DNA of 41,810 nucleotides from positions 1 to 41,810 of the forward strand of contig JAUSJK010000083.1 in NCBI GenBank assembly GCA_030647255.1, written 5' to 3'. Made by a program: the position numbers and the translations under genes. The stretch comes from a bacterium. GTDB taxonomy: Bacteria > Patescibacteriota > Microgenomatia > UBA1406 > GWC2-37-13. Below the pieces are notes generated by a model. The model made no database searches. It saw only the letters and a list, made by a program, of their open reading frames with translations, and was not told the DNA's origin. Shown here one piece after another: positions 1-7,864 of the stretch (positions are counted from its first letter, which is position 1; every line of letters begins with the position of its first letter).

Positions 1-1489
1 AGTATACCCAAGTAGAAACAGTTAGCCGATTTGTACTTGGAGCAAGACTTGCGCCTGAACCAGCATCTACATAATCATTTGTATCAGAAGAATTAAAACT
101 CCCTCCATTACCGAATTTACCGTTGGCAGTGGTGGCGCCGCTGTAGCCGATACCATTATTTCCATTTCCAGATGAGTCAAGTACCTCTCCAGCTGTCCCA
201 CTCCAGATTGATTCATCCATCTTCCAGTACCCGACGAGTCCGTCAGATAGTGCCGCTGAACTTTTGGGATTTGATCCTAGAGATGCAGACACTCCTTTGA
301 CAGAAGAGCTTCTGGCTAATCCCGCTGCGTAGTCTGCTTTTATCTGTGCCGCTGTCCGTGAGTAGTTATAGATTTTAAATTCATCAAGATAGCCATTTAG
401 ATCATATGCTCCTGCAGGAGCATATCTGTCTCCAATCCACACTGCTGTAGGTGCGCCTCCAGAGTAGTCTTCGGAGGCGCCTGAGTTTTCCAACAGTCCA
501 TCGGTATAGATGTACCATTGAGTGCCACTTCTTATAAACTGGACAAAGTGCCATTTGTTATCAGCAATATTTTTAGAGCCAGAGATAGCTCCTCCAGAAG
601 GCAGATATTCGTCTGCCCCAATTAATCCGTTCGCTAATCTAAAATAGTGGTTGGTATCTCCTGCCGCATCGTACTGTCCAAAAATACTTCCTACACCACT
701 TGTTTGTGATGTTCTAATCCAAGTTTGGACTGTGAAACTGGTTGAGCCTGATCCCAGTAGTGCAGTATTACCTATGTTTATCTCATCACTTGTGCCATCA
801 AAATATAAGCATTTTCCACTTATACACATATCTTCACTTTTCCACGTAGGTGCAGAACTTCCTGTACCGAGGCTGCCTCTATTATTCTGTCCGGAAGAAT
901 CGTAGACAGTTGAACCTACACCTTCATCAAACTTCCAGTAGGCGACAGGGCCAACAGTTTTTTCTTCTGAACCCGTAGATCCTAACGTGTAGTTTGAAGC
1001 TTGGGTGGCAAAGTCTGAAGAGTTAAATCCGTTGGGAGCATTCGCATTGCCATAGTAATAATAGATTGTCTGTTTCCCGGCGGGGAAACTGTTCAGAAAC
1101 ACATGAAGTATGGTTGAAGAGGTACCACAGCCTGAGGATATATAGTAGGGAAGTTTCTCTCCATTAAACTTCGTAAATCGTAGATCTCCGCAGTCTGCTT
1201 GAAAACGGGTGGTATCTGAGGTATCCGCAGTCACTCCGATATAGATATTTGCCTCTGCCGACGTGTTGTTTGTGACGTCTATTGATTTTCTATACGCAAA
1301 TGTATCATCGTACCAGGCCGCCTCTACACTTTTATTCGAATACTTGACGACCAAAAATACAATGGGAATGAGAATAACAAGGATGAGTGTTCCCATCATC
1401 AAGATGGGTCTTTTGACAAAAGAAGAGTACGTTGAGACGAGTATATGCTCAATCATATCTATATATGTATTCCACAGTTTGATAAGCAT
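1..1489 (-). CDS. LamG-domain / DUF2341 surface protein, C-terminus cut off by window edge
   Basis: Minus-strand reading frame open from an ATG at 1489 to the left edge, so the C-terminus is missing. The N-terminus has a short cytoplasmic segment and one hydrophobic helix (about residues 28-48), which suggests membrane anchoring. A DUF2341-like region follows (YRKSIDVTNNTSAEANIYIG, then a Tyr-rich YYYYGN stretch). After it come two concanavalin A/LamG-like repeats, each opening with a VAYWKFDEG or VGYWKMDES motif and a DSSGxxN turn. In this fold such repeats usually bind glycans or act as adhesive modules. An in-frame stop lies just upstream of the ATG at 1508-1510. No clear ribosome-binding site is visible. 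It sits downstream of two surface-protein genes on the same strand. Family calls are by motif recognition only. Confidence 0.8.
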   Translation of the reverse strand, partial: MLIKLWNTYIDMIEHILVSTYSSFVKRPILMMGTLILVILIPIVFLVVKYSNKSVEAAWYDDTFAYRKSIDVTNNTSAEANIYIGVTADTSDTTRFQADCGDLRFTKFNGEKLPYYISSGCGTSSTILHVFLNSFPAGKQTIYYYYGNANAPNGFNSSDFATQASNYTLGSTGSEEKTVGPVAYWKFDEGVGSTVYDSSGQNNRGSLGTGSSAPTWKSEDMCISGKCLYFDGTSDEINIGNTALLGSGSTSFTVQTWIRTSQTSGVGSIFGQYDAAGDTNHYFRLANGLIGADEYLPSGGAISGSKNIADNKWHFVQFIRSGTQWYIYTDGLLENSGASEDYSGGAPTAVWIGDRYAPAGAYDLNGYLDEFKIYNYSRTAAQIKADYAAGLARSSSVKGVSASLGSNPKSSAALSDGLVGYWKMDESIWSGTAGEVLDSSGNGNNGIGYSGATTANGKFGNGGSFNSSDTNDYVDAGSGASLAPSTNRLTVSTWVY

Positions 1490-1639
1490 ATGAGTAAATG
1501 AAAGTGTTCATGCCATTTCGCTGTTATTCGCCAATGAACTGAATAACAGCTATATTAGGCATAATACCTAACGAAGTCTCGCTTTACGAGACGAAGTGGT
1601 ATATAAAAAGTATAGTCAATTTTGGGAGAAAAAGGAGGG
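1490..1639. other. Intergenic spacer with small inverted repeats
   Basis: 150 bp between the LamG gene and the upstream surface gene. It holds CTGTTATTC...GAATAACAG (a 9-bp inverted repeat around 1521-1550) and a GTCTCG-CTTTA-CGAGAC hairpin around 1576-1592. Either could be a transcript-end or processing hairpin. No gene is seen. Confidence 0.4.
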
Positions 1640-2638
1640 TTATTCGTGTCTCTTCTTCAGTTCTTCTTTGAGTTTTTCGATCTCAGCTTGTTCTTCATGG
1701 AGTTCTTGCTCCAGTTTCACTTCTTTCTTGATGAATTGAGTATAGATTTTTGTCAGCAAGATGATAAGTAATGAGAGAGATAAGAGAGCGACGATAGCCA
1801 CTCTCCAGGGAAACACCCACACATATGCACTTTGTTGTAAGGGTGCATTCTTGCTTCCATAGGCGGCGGCGAGCTCCATCTTGTATCTTCCCACCATCCA
1901 TGTGTGTCCGAGCGTCACATCATATGTCCGTGCCCGTTCAGGAAAGATTTTGATCTCTGCCAACGTTTTCTGATCGACAAAATCTCCGAACGTATTCGAC
2001 AAAATGACAGATCCCAAGGGAGCGATATGAATATCTCCGTTATTGGCGACATCGAAAGAGGTCGTGATCGGGCCATACTCCATAAACTTGGGTGTTTCAA
2101 AACGGACGATGGAAAGATCTTCCTTACACTCTTTTCCTTCGGTGATAAAGTTTATCAGTCCTCCTATTTTTCGAGTCACTGAAGTGGCTGATTGATTTTG
2201 TCCAAGTCTCTTTATTTTTCCTTCGTCAGGCTGGAAGTAGACGACGGCATAATATCCACAGCTCGTCAGATCTTTGGGAGGATTGATCGTCATGGTGACA
2301 AGACCAAACTCATGTGCGGGAACTGCCAGTTCATTTTGGTCAAGCGTGATCCAGGAAGAGGCGGAGTATTTGGGTTTGAGAGGCACATCCTCGACCAGTT
2401 CTGTTGTTCCTTTTTTATCTGTCACGGTAAAATCAGCCACTTTGACCACTCCTATCTCAAGCGACTGACCCGAATTGCGGAATTGAATCTGCGCTCTTGT
2501 TTTCTCTCCAGGGGTCACTTGAATCTCCTGGACGGCCGGAACGACGGTGATGGTGGCAAAATCAAGTTCTTGTGCACGCGCATGCGTGACAAAGGCAAGG
2601 AAAAAAATAACAATACTTATCTGTACAATCTTTTTCAT
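1640..2638 (-). CDS. Membrane-anchored Ig-like surface protein (DUF916/WxL-partner-like)
   Basis: Start taken at the ATG at 2638, because this puts a normal signal peptide (MKKIVQISIVIFFLAFVTHARA) at the N-terminus; an ATG 12 nt further upstream would overlap the preceding stop. The mature part begins with an ITVVPAVQEIQVTPGEKTRA strand pattern. That pattern resembles the Ig-like domain of DUF916 (WxL-interacting) proteins, where the family role is binding cell-wall or surface partners. Near the C-terminus are one transmembrane helix (VAIVALLSLSLLIILL) and a charged coiled coil (KLEQELHEEQAEIEKLKEELKK) that would be cytoplasmic. The start lies 1 nt beyond the stop of the 500-residue secreted protein, so the two are almost certainly co-transcribed and may form one surface complex. 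The family call is tentative. Confidence 0.75.
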   Translation of the reverse strand: MKKIVQISIVIFFLAFVTHARAQELDFATITVVPAVQEIQVTPGEKTRAQIQFRNSGQSLEIGVVKVADFTVTDKKGTTELVEDVPLKPKYSASSWITLDQNELAVPAHEFGLVTMTINPPKDLTSCGYYAVVYFQPDEGKIKRLGQNQSATSVTRKIGGLINFITEGKECKEDLSIVRFETPKFMEYGPITTSFDVANNGDIHIAPLGSVILSNTFGDFVDQKTLAEIKIFPERARTYDVTLGHTWMVGRYKMELAAAYGSKNAPLQQSAYVWVFPWRVAIVALLSLSLLIILLTKIYTQFIKKEVKLEQELHEEQAEIEKLKEELKKRHE

Positions 2639-2639
2639 A

Positions 2640-4142
2640 TTAGTTTCCAAATGTCGCGGTGGCGACGTACGTGAGTTTGTTTAAATAAAATCCGGCATTT
2701 TGCTGATTTGAGATGGTGATTCGGTAGCAGACATCGGCGGCGTTTCCGTTCACAGGACCGCTGTTGCTCATAATCTGTCTTGCGGTTACAGAATCAAAAG
2801 CTCTGGCGGAAAAGGCTCTACTCGATTCTCCCCACGTAAAGGCTGCATCTGTTCCAGAAGTGTTGGCCATTGAATATCCAAGACTTGACTCGTTGCTGAG
2901 TGTCCAGTCTATTCGGGTGGCAAGCGTATTGCACGGAGTCCCTGCATTTCCACAATATTCTCCTATGGTCGTCGTTCCCAGTCCGTCAAGAGACATAGGT
3001 CCGTTTTCTATTACGGTGACAGAGTAGCCGCTTTTGGCGTTTGTACTCAAGGTAAGTGTGTGTGCCATATCATAAAAAAGGTTTGTCGATATCGATCCAA
3101 AAGGTACCGTCGTTGCCGTAGAGGTGACACTAGCCGCTCTATTACAATGTGTTGTCCCGACATTTGTTGATCCTATGGTAAAGCTAAGCGTGGTGTCGAC
3201 AGTGGCTGAGACGAGCACTCCTTCAATGGGAGCAATTTTAATATCGGCCGAGTCCATGACTATGCCCCCTGTCGGATTGAGTACTCTGATAGTTGCCGTG
3301 TATACATCTGACACTCCTCTCGTGTGACTTGATTTGATAGGGGCAGGGTTCACGATGACTGTCGAACCCAAGCCGATCGTCATGGTGACGGTGGATCCGG
3401 CAGCGAGAGTTCCCGTAAACGGACAATTGATCTGATGGTTGGCTGTACCGTTGACTGTGTTACGGGTGATGGTATTTCCCGAGGTCACCCATGTGGCAGC
3501 GCCTCCCGAGCACGTCACTGCTCCTGCGTATTGATCGAGTCTTCCGAGATCAAATCCTGATGTTGAAATGGAAGTGCCCACATCGGGAATAGAGTCGCTC
3601 GCAGATGTAGATCCGGCAGCCAAGCTTGGTCCGGGGAGAAGGAACTGTACCGTCGCCCCCGTCGCCAGATTGTATGCTTGAGGAGCGATAAATGTCACCG
3701 TATGTACGGCTGACTGGGTCGACACGACATAGTCAGTTGTTCCGACAGCCGTGGTAAGTGTTGAAGTAAGCAAAAAATTAGTACTCGACTGAGACGGAAC
3801 GGAACCGACAGTATAATTAGTATATCCATAACAGCCTTCATAGCCAAACCCGACAAAACAGACGGTATCGCGGGGAAATAAATTGAGTAAGTCTTGATCC
3901 GAGTATCTGTCAGCGTTGGGAGCACCGCTGTCTATCACTATTGACGTAGTACCGCTCGTCGCGGCCGATCCGAGCTTCCCTCTAAAAGACAGACGTGAAT
4001 TTGAGAGAAGATCTTTTGCCTGTATGAGTGTTCCGGCGTGTACCTGGTTTTCTTTTCCAAAAGGAAGGATAAATACAAATACAGACACGGCAAGAACTGC
4101 GGCAAGCACTTTAGCCAACGAAACGAATTTTAACTTATACAT
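2640..4142 (-). CDS. Large secreted surface protein
   Basis: 500 residues with a clear signal peptide (MYKLKF..., hydrophobic core around residues 9-28, cleavage probably after VHA). The rest is rich in Ser, Thr, Gly, Ala and Val with alternating beta-strand patterns, typical of exported beta-sandwich proteins. Early in the mature part is DLLSNSRLSFRGK, possibly a conserved family motif. No C-terminal transmembrane anchor or sortase signal is visible, so retention at the surface may depend on the anchored protein encoded immediately downstream. Several Cys residues are present (VCFVGFGYEGC; EYCGNAGTPCN). The promoter faces that of the PaaX-like gene. Substrate and exact function are not recognisable. 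Confidence 0.75.
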   Translation of the reverse strand: MYKLKFVSLAKVLAAVLAVSVFVFILPFGKENQVHAGTLIQAKDLLSNSRLSFRGKLGSAATSGTTSIVIDSGAPNADRYSDQDLLNLFPRDTVCFVGFGYEGCYGYTNYTVGSVPSQSSTNFLLTSTLTTAVGTTDYVVSTQSAVHTVTFIAPQAYNLATGATVQFLLPGPSLAAGSTSASDSIPDVGTSISTSGFDLGRLDQYAGAVTCSGGAATWVTSGNTITRNTVNGTANHQINCPFTGTLAAGSTVTMTIGLGSTVIVNPAPIKSSHTRGVSDVYTATIRVLNPTGGIVMDSADIKIAPIEGVLVSATVDTTLSFTIGSTNVGTTHCNRAASVTSTATTVPFGSISTNLFYDMAHTLTLSTNAKSGYSVTVIENGPMSLDGLGTTTIGEYCGNAGTPCNTLATRIDWTLSNESSLGYSMANTSGTDAAFTWGESSRAFSARAFDSVTARQIMSNSGPVNGNAADVCYRITISNQQNAGFYLNKLTYVATATFGN

Positions 4143-4160
4143 ATGACATAAAGAATAAAT

Positions 4161-4178
4161 AGAGAATAGCTATTCTCT
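4161..4178. promoter_or_regulatory. 18-bp perfect palindrome in leader of surface operon
   Basis: AGAGAATAG followed by its exact reverse complement. It lies between the predicted minus-strand start point (near 4187) and the ATG at 4142. It could be an operator, plausibly for the divergent PaaX-like regulator, or an mRNA hairpin. Confidence 0.45.
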
Positions 4179-4193
4179 TAGGTAATTACTATC

Positions 4194-4222
4194 ATTTAAT
4201 TCTATTATTTATAACTTGTCAA
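4194..4222 (-). promoter_or_regulatory. Predicted promoter of the surface-protein operon
   Basis: On the minus strand, TTGACA (4222-4217), a 17-nt spacer, then TTAAAT (4199-4194). The -35 lies in a 10-bp sequence TTGACAAGTT that is the exact inverted copy of the one used by the opposite promoter at 4277-4286. Confidence 0.5.
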
Positions 4223-4276
4223 GTGATACATAAACGTTGTGCAATTTATACATGATTATTGACGCAAATTGATCTA

Positions 4277-4305
4277 TTGACAAGTTTTTTACCGTCTGTT
4301 ACAGT
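4277..4305 (+). promoter_or_regulatory. Promoter of the PaaX-like regulator
   Basis: TTGACA (4277-4282), a 17-nt spacer, and TACAGT (4300-4305). The predicted start point, near 4312, is almost at the ATG (4315), so the transcript would be leaderless or nearly so. Confidence 0.65.
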
Positions 4306-4314
4306 GTAGCTTGT

Positions 4315-5070
4315 ATGGGAATAAAAGATAGGCGGACGAAAATATTACTTGCACTTATACTTCTTTCAGACGTTGATTTAAAAGCAGTAAATGTAGACGA
4401 ACGTGTACAAAAAGTATTCGATATTTCTTTCAATCAGAAGACTCGCGGGACTCTTTCGGGTATGGCAAAAGAGGGATTAATCGAGAAACAAAATGAAGGT
4501 CAGGTTAGAGAACAAGGGAGTGCGTATAAATTAACTGAAAAAGGATTTACAAGCTTATCTCTTCAGTTTCCTTTCTTTCGCTATTTAAGAGAGAAATGGG
4601 ACGGGAAGTGGAGAATTATTTCCTATGAAATACCCGAATCAAAGAGAGAATTGCGTGATAAACTCAGGCGGGAGATGCAAGGATGGGGGCTTGGCCCCTG
4701 GCATCGTTCCTTCTGGTTGACTCCTCATCCGATCATAGAAACATTACGGCAACTTGTGTCTCAAAAGGAAGAAGAGAAATATATTCAGGCATTTGAGGCA
4801 GACCATACGTTCGGAGAAAGAGAAGTCCTCATCGAAAAGGTCTGGGGAAAATCAAACCTGGATAAAAAATACAGGGAATTATTTAAAAGTTGGCACGATC
4901 TTCTGTCGAAAGAAGGAGATAAGGTAGATAAATTTAAAACAGTCGCCTCTTCATACGTGGAAATGTTGAAAATTGATCCCGGACTGCCTTCGGAACTGGT
5001 AGGGGAGAAGTGGATCGCTTTCGAAGCATTCAATATATTCAAAGAAATTAGGAGCATACTACTTACCTGA
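4315..5070 (+). CDS. PaaX-family-like transcriptional regulator
   Basis: 251 residues. The first 80 form a winged-helix-like region ending in a KLTEKGFTSLSL wing. The centre has WDGKWRIISYEIPESKRELR followed by LRREMQGWGLGPWHRSFWLTP, the hallmark of the Cas2-like ferredoxin domain found in PaaX regulators. PaaX proteins are repressors, classically of phenylacetate genes, but nothing here points to that pathway. The gene diverges from the surface-protein operon with mirror-image promoters, so control of that operon is a reasonable inference. The next gene is convergent, separated by a repeat element. Confidence 0.75.
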   Translation: MGIKDRRTKILLALILLSDVDLKAVNVDERVQKVFDISFNQKTRGTLSGMAKEGLIEKQNEGQVREQGSAYKLTEKGFTSLSLQFPFFRYLREKWDGKWRIISYEIPESKRELRDKLRREMQGWGLGPWHRSFWLTPHPIIETLRQLVSQKEEEKYIQAFEADHTFGEREVLIEKVWGKSNLDKKYRELFKSWHDLLSKEGDKVDKFKTVASSYVEMLKIDPGLPSELVGEKWIAFEAFNIFKEIRSILLT

Positions 5071-5101
5071 AACCTAGAACGTAGAACGTGTAACATGTAA
5101 C
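5071..5101. repeat. Heptamer-period array
   Basis: Degenerate 7-bp units (ACCTAGA, ACGTAGA, ACGTGTA, ACATGTA) immediately downstream of the PaaX-like stop and next to a two-hairpin element. Confidence 0.65.
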
Positions 5102-5116
5102 AATTTTTATTATCTC

Positions 5117-5243
5117 CGTCATCCTGGTAAGTCCTTCGACTTCGCCCAGGACGCATCCAGGATCGTAGTTAATTCATTGACAACGATTCTGGAGTCGTCG
5201 CAATTTACAGTGAGCTTGCCGAACTGCTCCTCCCCAGAATGAC
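5117..5243. repeat. Two-hairpin intergenic repeat, copy 1
   Basis: Begins CGTCATCCTGG and ends CCAGAATGAC. It contains ATCCTGG/CCAGGAT and ATTCTGG/CCAGAAT arms around the conserved centre CGTAGTTAATTCATTGACAA. It lies between convergent genes and is in the ATCCTGG-first orientation. Confidence 0.85.
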
Positions 5244-5253
5244 TATGCGCTTT

Positions 5254-6168
5254 TCAATACTCTGGCTCTCTTGTTAATTTCCCGTTTTCAATATAGAAAA
5301 CTACATCACCTATTTCATCCGTACGTAATATATTTGTCTTTATGGCTTTTAGCATATCTAAAACTTCCTGATGAGGGTGTCCATACGAATTGTTTTTGCC
5401 TACGCTTATCACTGACCAGGTAGGTTCTGCTAAAGATAGAAATGTGGAGTTTAGTCCATTTTTCGAGCCATGATGAGGTACTTTTAAAATATCATACCTA
5501 TGATTAGCCTTTTGAGATAATGCAAATAATGTTTCAGGTGTTGTATCGCCTGTGAAAAGAACATCGATTTTCCCTTCCTGGTAAGCAAAAATGAGAGAAA
5601 ACGCATTCAGATCAGAAGTCGCCGTATAAAAATTATTCCTTTCCTTTCGTGGTGATGAAAATAGAGAGTTCTCTGCTATAAATTGTCTAGTTGGCCAGTG
5701 TATCTCTATGTGAGATGAGCCAAGTGTATAGGTGGCTCCCGCATACGGGTTAACAATATGGAGAGAAGAGTTTTTAGTCAGTTTACTTTTGAGTTCCTGA
5801 AATGACTTAGAGTCATTACTTATAGGATTAAGCATAAATGTTGTGATCGTATATCTGTCAAGCATGGGAATGAATCCATAGAAATGGTCTTTCTGAGGAT
5901 GAGAGAGGAAGGCCATCTCTATCGTTCTGTCATAAAAAGGCATATATTTTCCCAAACATTCGAGTATTTTCGTATTCGGACCGGCGTCGATCACAATGTC
6001 ATACCTATTCTGAACTCTGATATAGGCGCCATCTCCCTGACCGACATCGCAGAATACAATTTTTGTCCTCGTGTCGAAAATGGATTGTATAAAAAGTCCC
6101 GTTACAATTCCTACGGCAAGGAAGATGCTTACAAAAAATAAACCTTTGGATACGGGACTATGGTTCAT
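5254..6168 (-). CDS. ComEC-type metallo-beta-lactamase domain protein
   Basis: 304 residues with one N-terminal transmembrane helix (residues 9-28). The MBL fold follows: FCDVGQGDGAYI, LSHPQKDHFYG (metal-binding H...DH), FTGDTTPE, VPHHGSKNG and NSYGHPHQEV. These match the C-terminal domain of ComEC/Rec2, which is thought to process or degrade the non-transported DNA strand during uptake. In most bacteria this domain is fused to the channel; here it is a separate gene starting 2 nt after the channel gene stops, so ComEC is encoded in two pieces. It is the last gene of the comEA-comEC operon. The ligand pattern looks intact apart from a Lys before the DH pair. Confidence 0.85.
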   Translation of the reverse strand: MNHSPVSKGLFFVSIFLAVGIVTGLFIQSIFDTRTKIVFCDVGQGDGAYIRVQNRYDIVIDAGPNTKILECLGKYMPFYDRTIEMAFLSHPQKDHFYGFIPMLDRYTITTFMLNPISNDSKSFQELKSKLTKNSSLHIVNPYAGATYTLGSSHIEIHWPTRQFIAENSLFSSPRKERNNFYTATSDLNAFSLIFAYQEGKIDVLFTGDTTPETLFALSQKANHRYDILKVPHHGSKNGLNSTFLSLAEPTWSVISVGKNNSYGHPHQEVLDMLKAIKTNILRTDEIGDVVFYIENGKLTREPEY

Positions 6169-6170
6169 AT

Positions 6171-7028
6171 TTAGAATTTAATACTGGCGTAAGGAATACG
6201 GGATAAGAGTTCGATGACCCACATCATATATGTCAGAAGCCCGTAGGCAATAGTGGCAGGAATGATACCTAAGATAAAATGAACTTTGCCTAATAAGGCC
6301 GCCAGAAAGCCTAAAATCATGAGAGGCGCAATGAGAAATGAGACAAGAATATTCGATACGGGAGAGATGAGAGATACCTGTCTAAAGTAAAAAAATATGA
6401 GAGGTACCGTAAGTACCTGGGCAGAGAGAGATGTGCGAAATTCATCCTTAATGTAGGTATATATTCTCTGTTTCGTATTTTCTTTACTCGGTGGAGGTGC
6501 TTTTTTTGAAAAAAGAATTAAGCCAAGGGTGGAAAGGTAAGAAAGTTGAAAAGACAAGCTAAATAACCATTTCGGCCAGATTAAAAAAGTTACAAATCCG
6601 GCTAAAAATAAAGCCCATAAGGGATACGCTTTCCTTCCATATATCAAAGCTACGGACGTAAGTATGCTCATGATACCTGCTCTTATGATTGGGGCCTGAG
6701 GACTGACAAATAATATAAACAAAATAATGACTAGTATATTTATCACTAGTGACATATATCTGCCAAATTGTATGGTTAATCGACTTAAAATGGCCGAAAG
6801 GAGCGTGATATTCATGCCTGAAAGAACAACAAGGTGTATAAGACCGACAGCTTTAAGATCGGCATACAGTGCCAACGATTTTTTTAAGGGTAATCCAAAC
6901 AATATCCCATTGAGAAGGGACGACTGTGGTTCGGGAAGATACCCATTGAGAACAGAGGAAAAAGTAAAAGGTGTTATCTCAAAGTGAAATGGCATTCTGT
7001 ATTTTGGAGAATACGCTTTTGCTAACAA
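6171..7028 (-). CDS. comEC: ComEC/Rec2 competence (channel) domain protein
   Basis: 285 residues, mostly transmembrane helices. The signature LKAVGLIHLVVLSGMNITLL near residue 70 is the hallmark of the ComEC competence domain, which forms the channel for single-stranded DNA across the inner membrane. The usual N-terminal DUF4131 region is absent and the MBL domain is a separate downstream gene. The ATG at 7028 overlaps the end of comEA by 50 bp. An internal ATG at 6995 (MPFHFEI) would reduce the overlap and is a credible alternative start. The translated membrane domain shows no frameshift. Confidence 0.85.
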   Translation of the reverse strand: MLAKAYSPKYRMPFHFEITPFTFSSVLNGYLPEPQSSLLNGILFGLPLKKSLALYADLKAVGLIHLVVLSGMNITLLSAILSRLTIQFGRYMSLVINILVIILFILFVSPQAPIIRAGIMSILTSVALIYGRKAYPLWALFLAGFVTFLIWPKWLFSLSFQLSYLSTLGLILFSKKAPPPSKENTKQRIYTYIKDEFRTSLSAQVLTVPLIFFYFRQVSLISPVSNILVSFLIAPLMILGFLAALLGKVHFILGIIPATIAYGLLTYMMWVIELLSRIPYASIKF

Positions 7029-7626
7029 TTTTTTTATCCAGGAGTTCCTGTATATTTTGATACGGCCGGCCGTTGATTATTTTGTCTGCTGTTACTTTGC
7101 CCACTCCCGAGAGTATATCGAGTTCCTGAGAGGATGAAGAGTTGATAGAGATCTTTTTTGAAGATTGTGGTAGAGCCATATTCCCCATAGATATTTCCGT
7201 ACTTGATGGTATGTCCGACAATGTCTGTTCTTGAATATCCGGCGAAATATCCCGATTTGAGGGGATGTATATTTTTTCCTGATCGATAAGAACTTTGGCT
7301 AAGTTAAAGTTGCGGGCGAAGTATTGGGCGTCGGCCTCTTTGGCAAGTCCTCCTGCAAGTATAAGCAACTCTTTTAATCGGGTGCCTGAGGATATTTCGT
7401 ATACGTCCGGATGAGCTACATATCCCGCAAGATCTACATATATGGTGCTATTATTTTCTTCTTGTTCTGTGTCTTGCGTCGGTGTCACGGCCTCTGTCTG
7501 CTGAGGAGACGATCGAGAATAGATCGTGAGTGAGATGATAATACAGATGACAGAGGCACCTATGAAGCAGATCTCAATGAGATATTTCTTTAGTAAAGGC
7601 CTGAATGAACTAAGATATTCATCCAT
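6979..7626 (-). CDS. comEA: ComEA-like DNA-binding competence protein
   Basis: 215 residues. One transmembrane helix (about 16-36) anchors it. A SLBB-type region (IYVDLAGYVAHPDVYEISSG ... LKELLILAGGL) lies at about residues 60-125. The C-terminus is a helix-hairpin-helix domain (INSSSSQELDILSGVGKVTA) at about 155-215, which binds double-stranded DNA in ComEA. The protein would capture DNA outside the membrane and pass it to the ComEC channel. It is the first gene of the operon, with two ComEC-piece genes after it. Domain order and length fit classical ComEA. Confidence 0.88.
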   Translation of the reverse strand: MDEYLSSFRPLLKKYLIEICFIGASVICIIISLTIYSRSSPQQTEAVTPTQDTEQEENNSTIYVDLAGYVAHPDVYEISSGTRLKELLILAGGLAKEADAQYFARNFNLAKVLIDQEKIYIPSNRDISPDIQEQTLSDIPSSTEISMGNMALPQSSKKISINSSSSQELDILSGVGKVTADKIINGRPYQNIQELLDKKIVSKSVFSKIQNAISL

Positions 7627-7687
7627 GACCTCATAATAGAAAAACTATGGCCGAAGTCAATGGATTATAAGCGACAAAATCATTCTT

Positions 7688-7815
7688 CGTCATTCTGGGG
7701 AACGAAGTGACTCCAGAATCGTAGTTACTACATTGACAACGATCCTGGCGCCGCCCAGAGGGCTCTGCCCGGCGGGATGCGTCCTGAGCAACACCGAAGG
7801 ACTTACCAGGATGAC
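7688..7815. repeat. Two-hairpin intergenic repeat, copy 2
   Basis: Begins CGTCATTCTGG and ends CCAGGATGAC, with the conserved centre ATCGTAGTTACTACATTGAC. The second arm is extended by a GC-rich insert (CGCCGCCCAGAGGGCTCTGC region). It lies between comEA and the next minus-strand gene. Confidence 0.85.
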
Positions 7816-7832
7816 TCAATAAGGAAGAAATG

Positions 7833-7864
7833 CGTTCTAGGTTCCAGGTTCTACGTTCTAGGTT
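7833..7864. repeat. Heptamer-period array
   Basis: Units GTTCTAG, GTTCCAG, GTTCTAC, GTTCTAG. It runs right up to and slightly into the 3' end of the next minus-strand gene. Confidence 0.65.

Noticed and set aside
4560-4740. Possible Cas2
   Set aside because: The ferredoxin-like motif is the central domain of a PaaX-type regulator; no Cas1, Cas9 or repeat-spacer array is present.
7631-7819. 62-residue minus-strand frame
   Set aside because: It lies wholly within the two-hairpin repeat; the peptide is repeat-derived.
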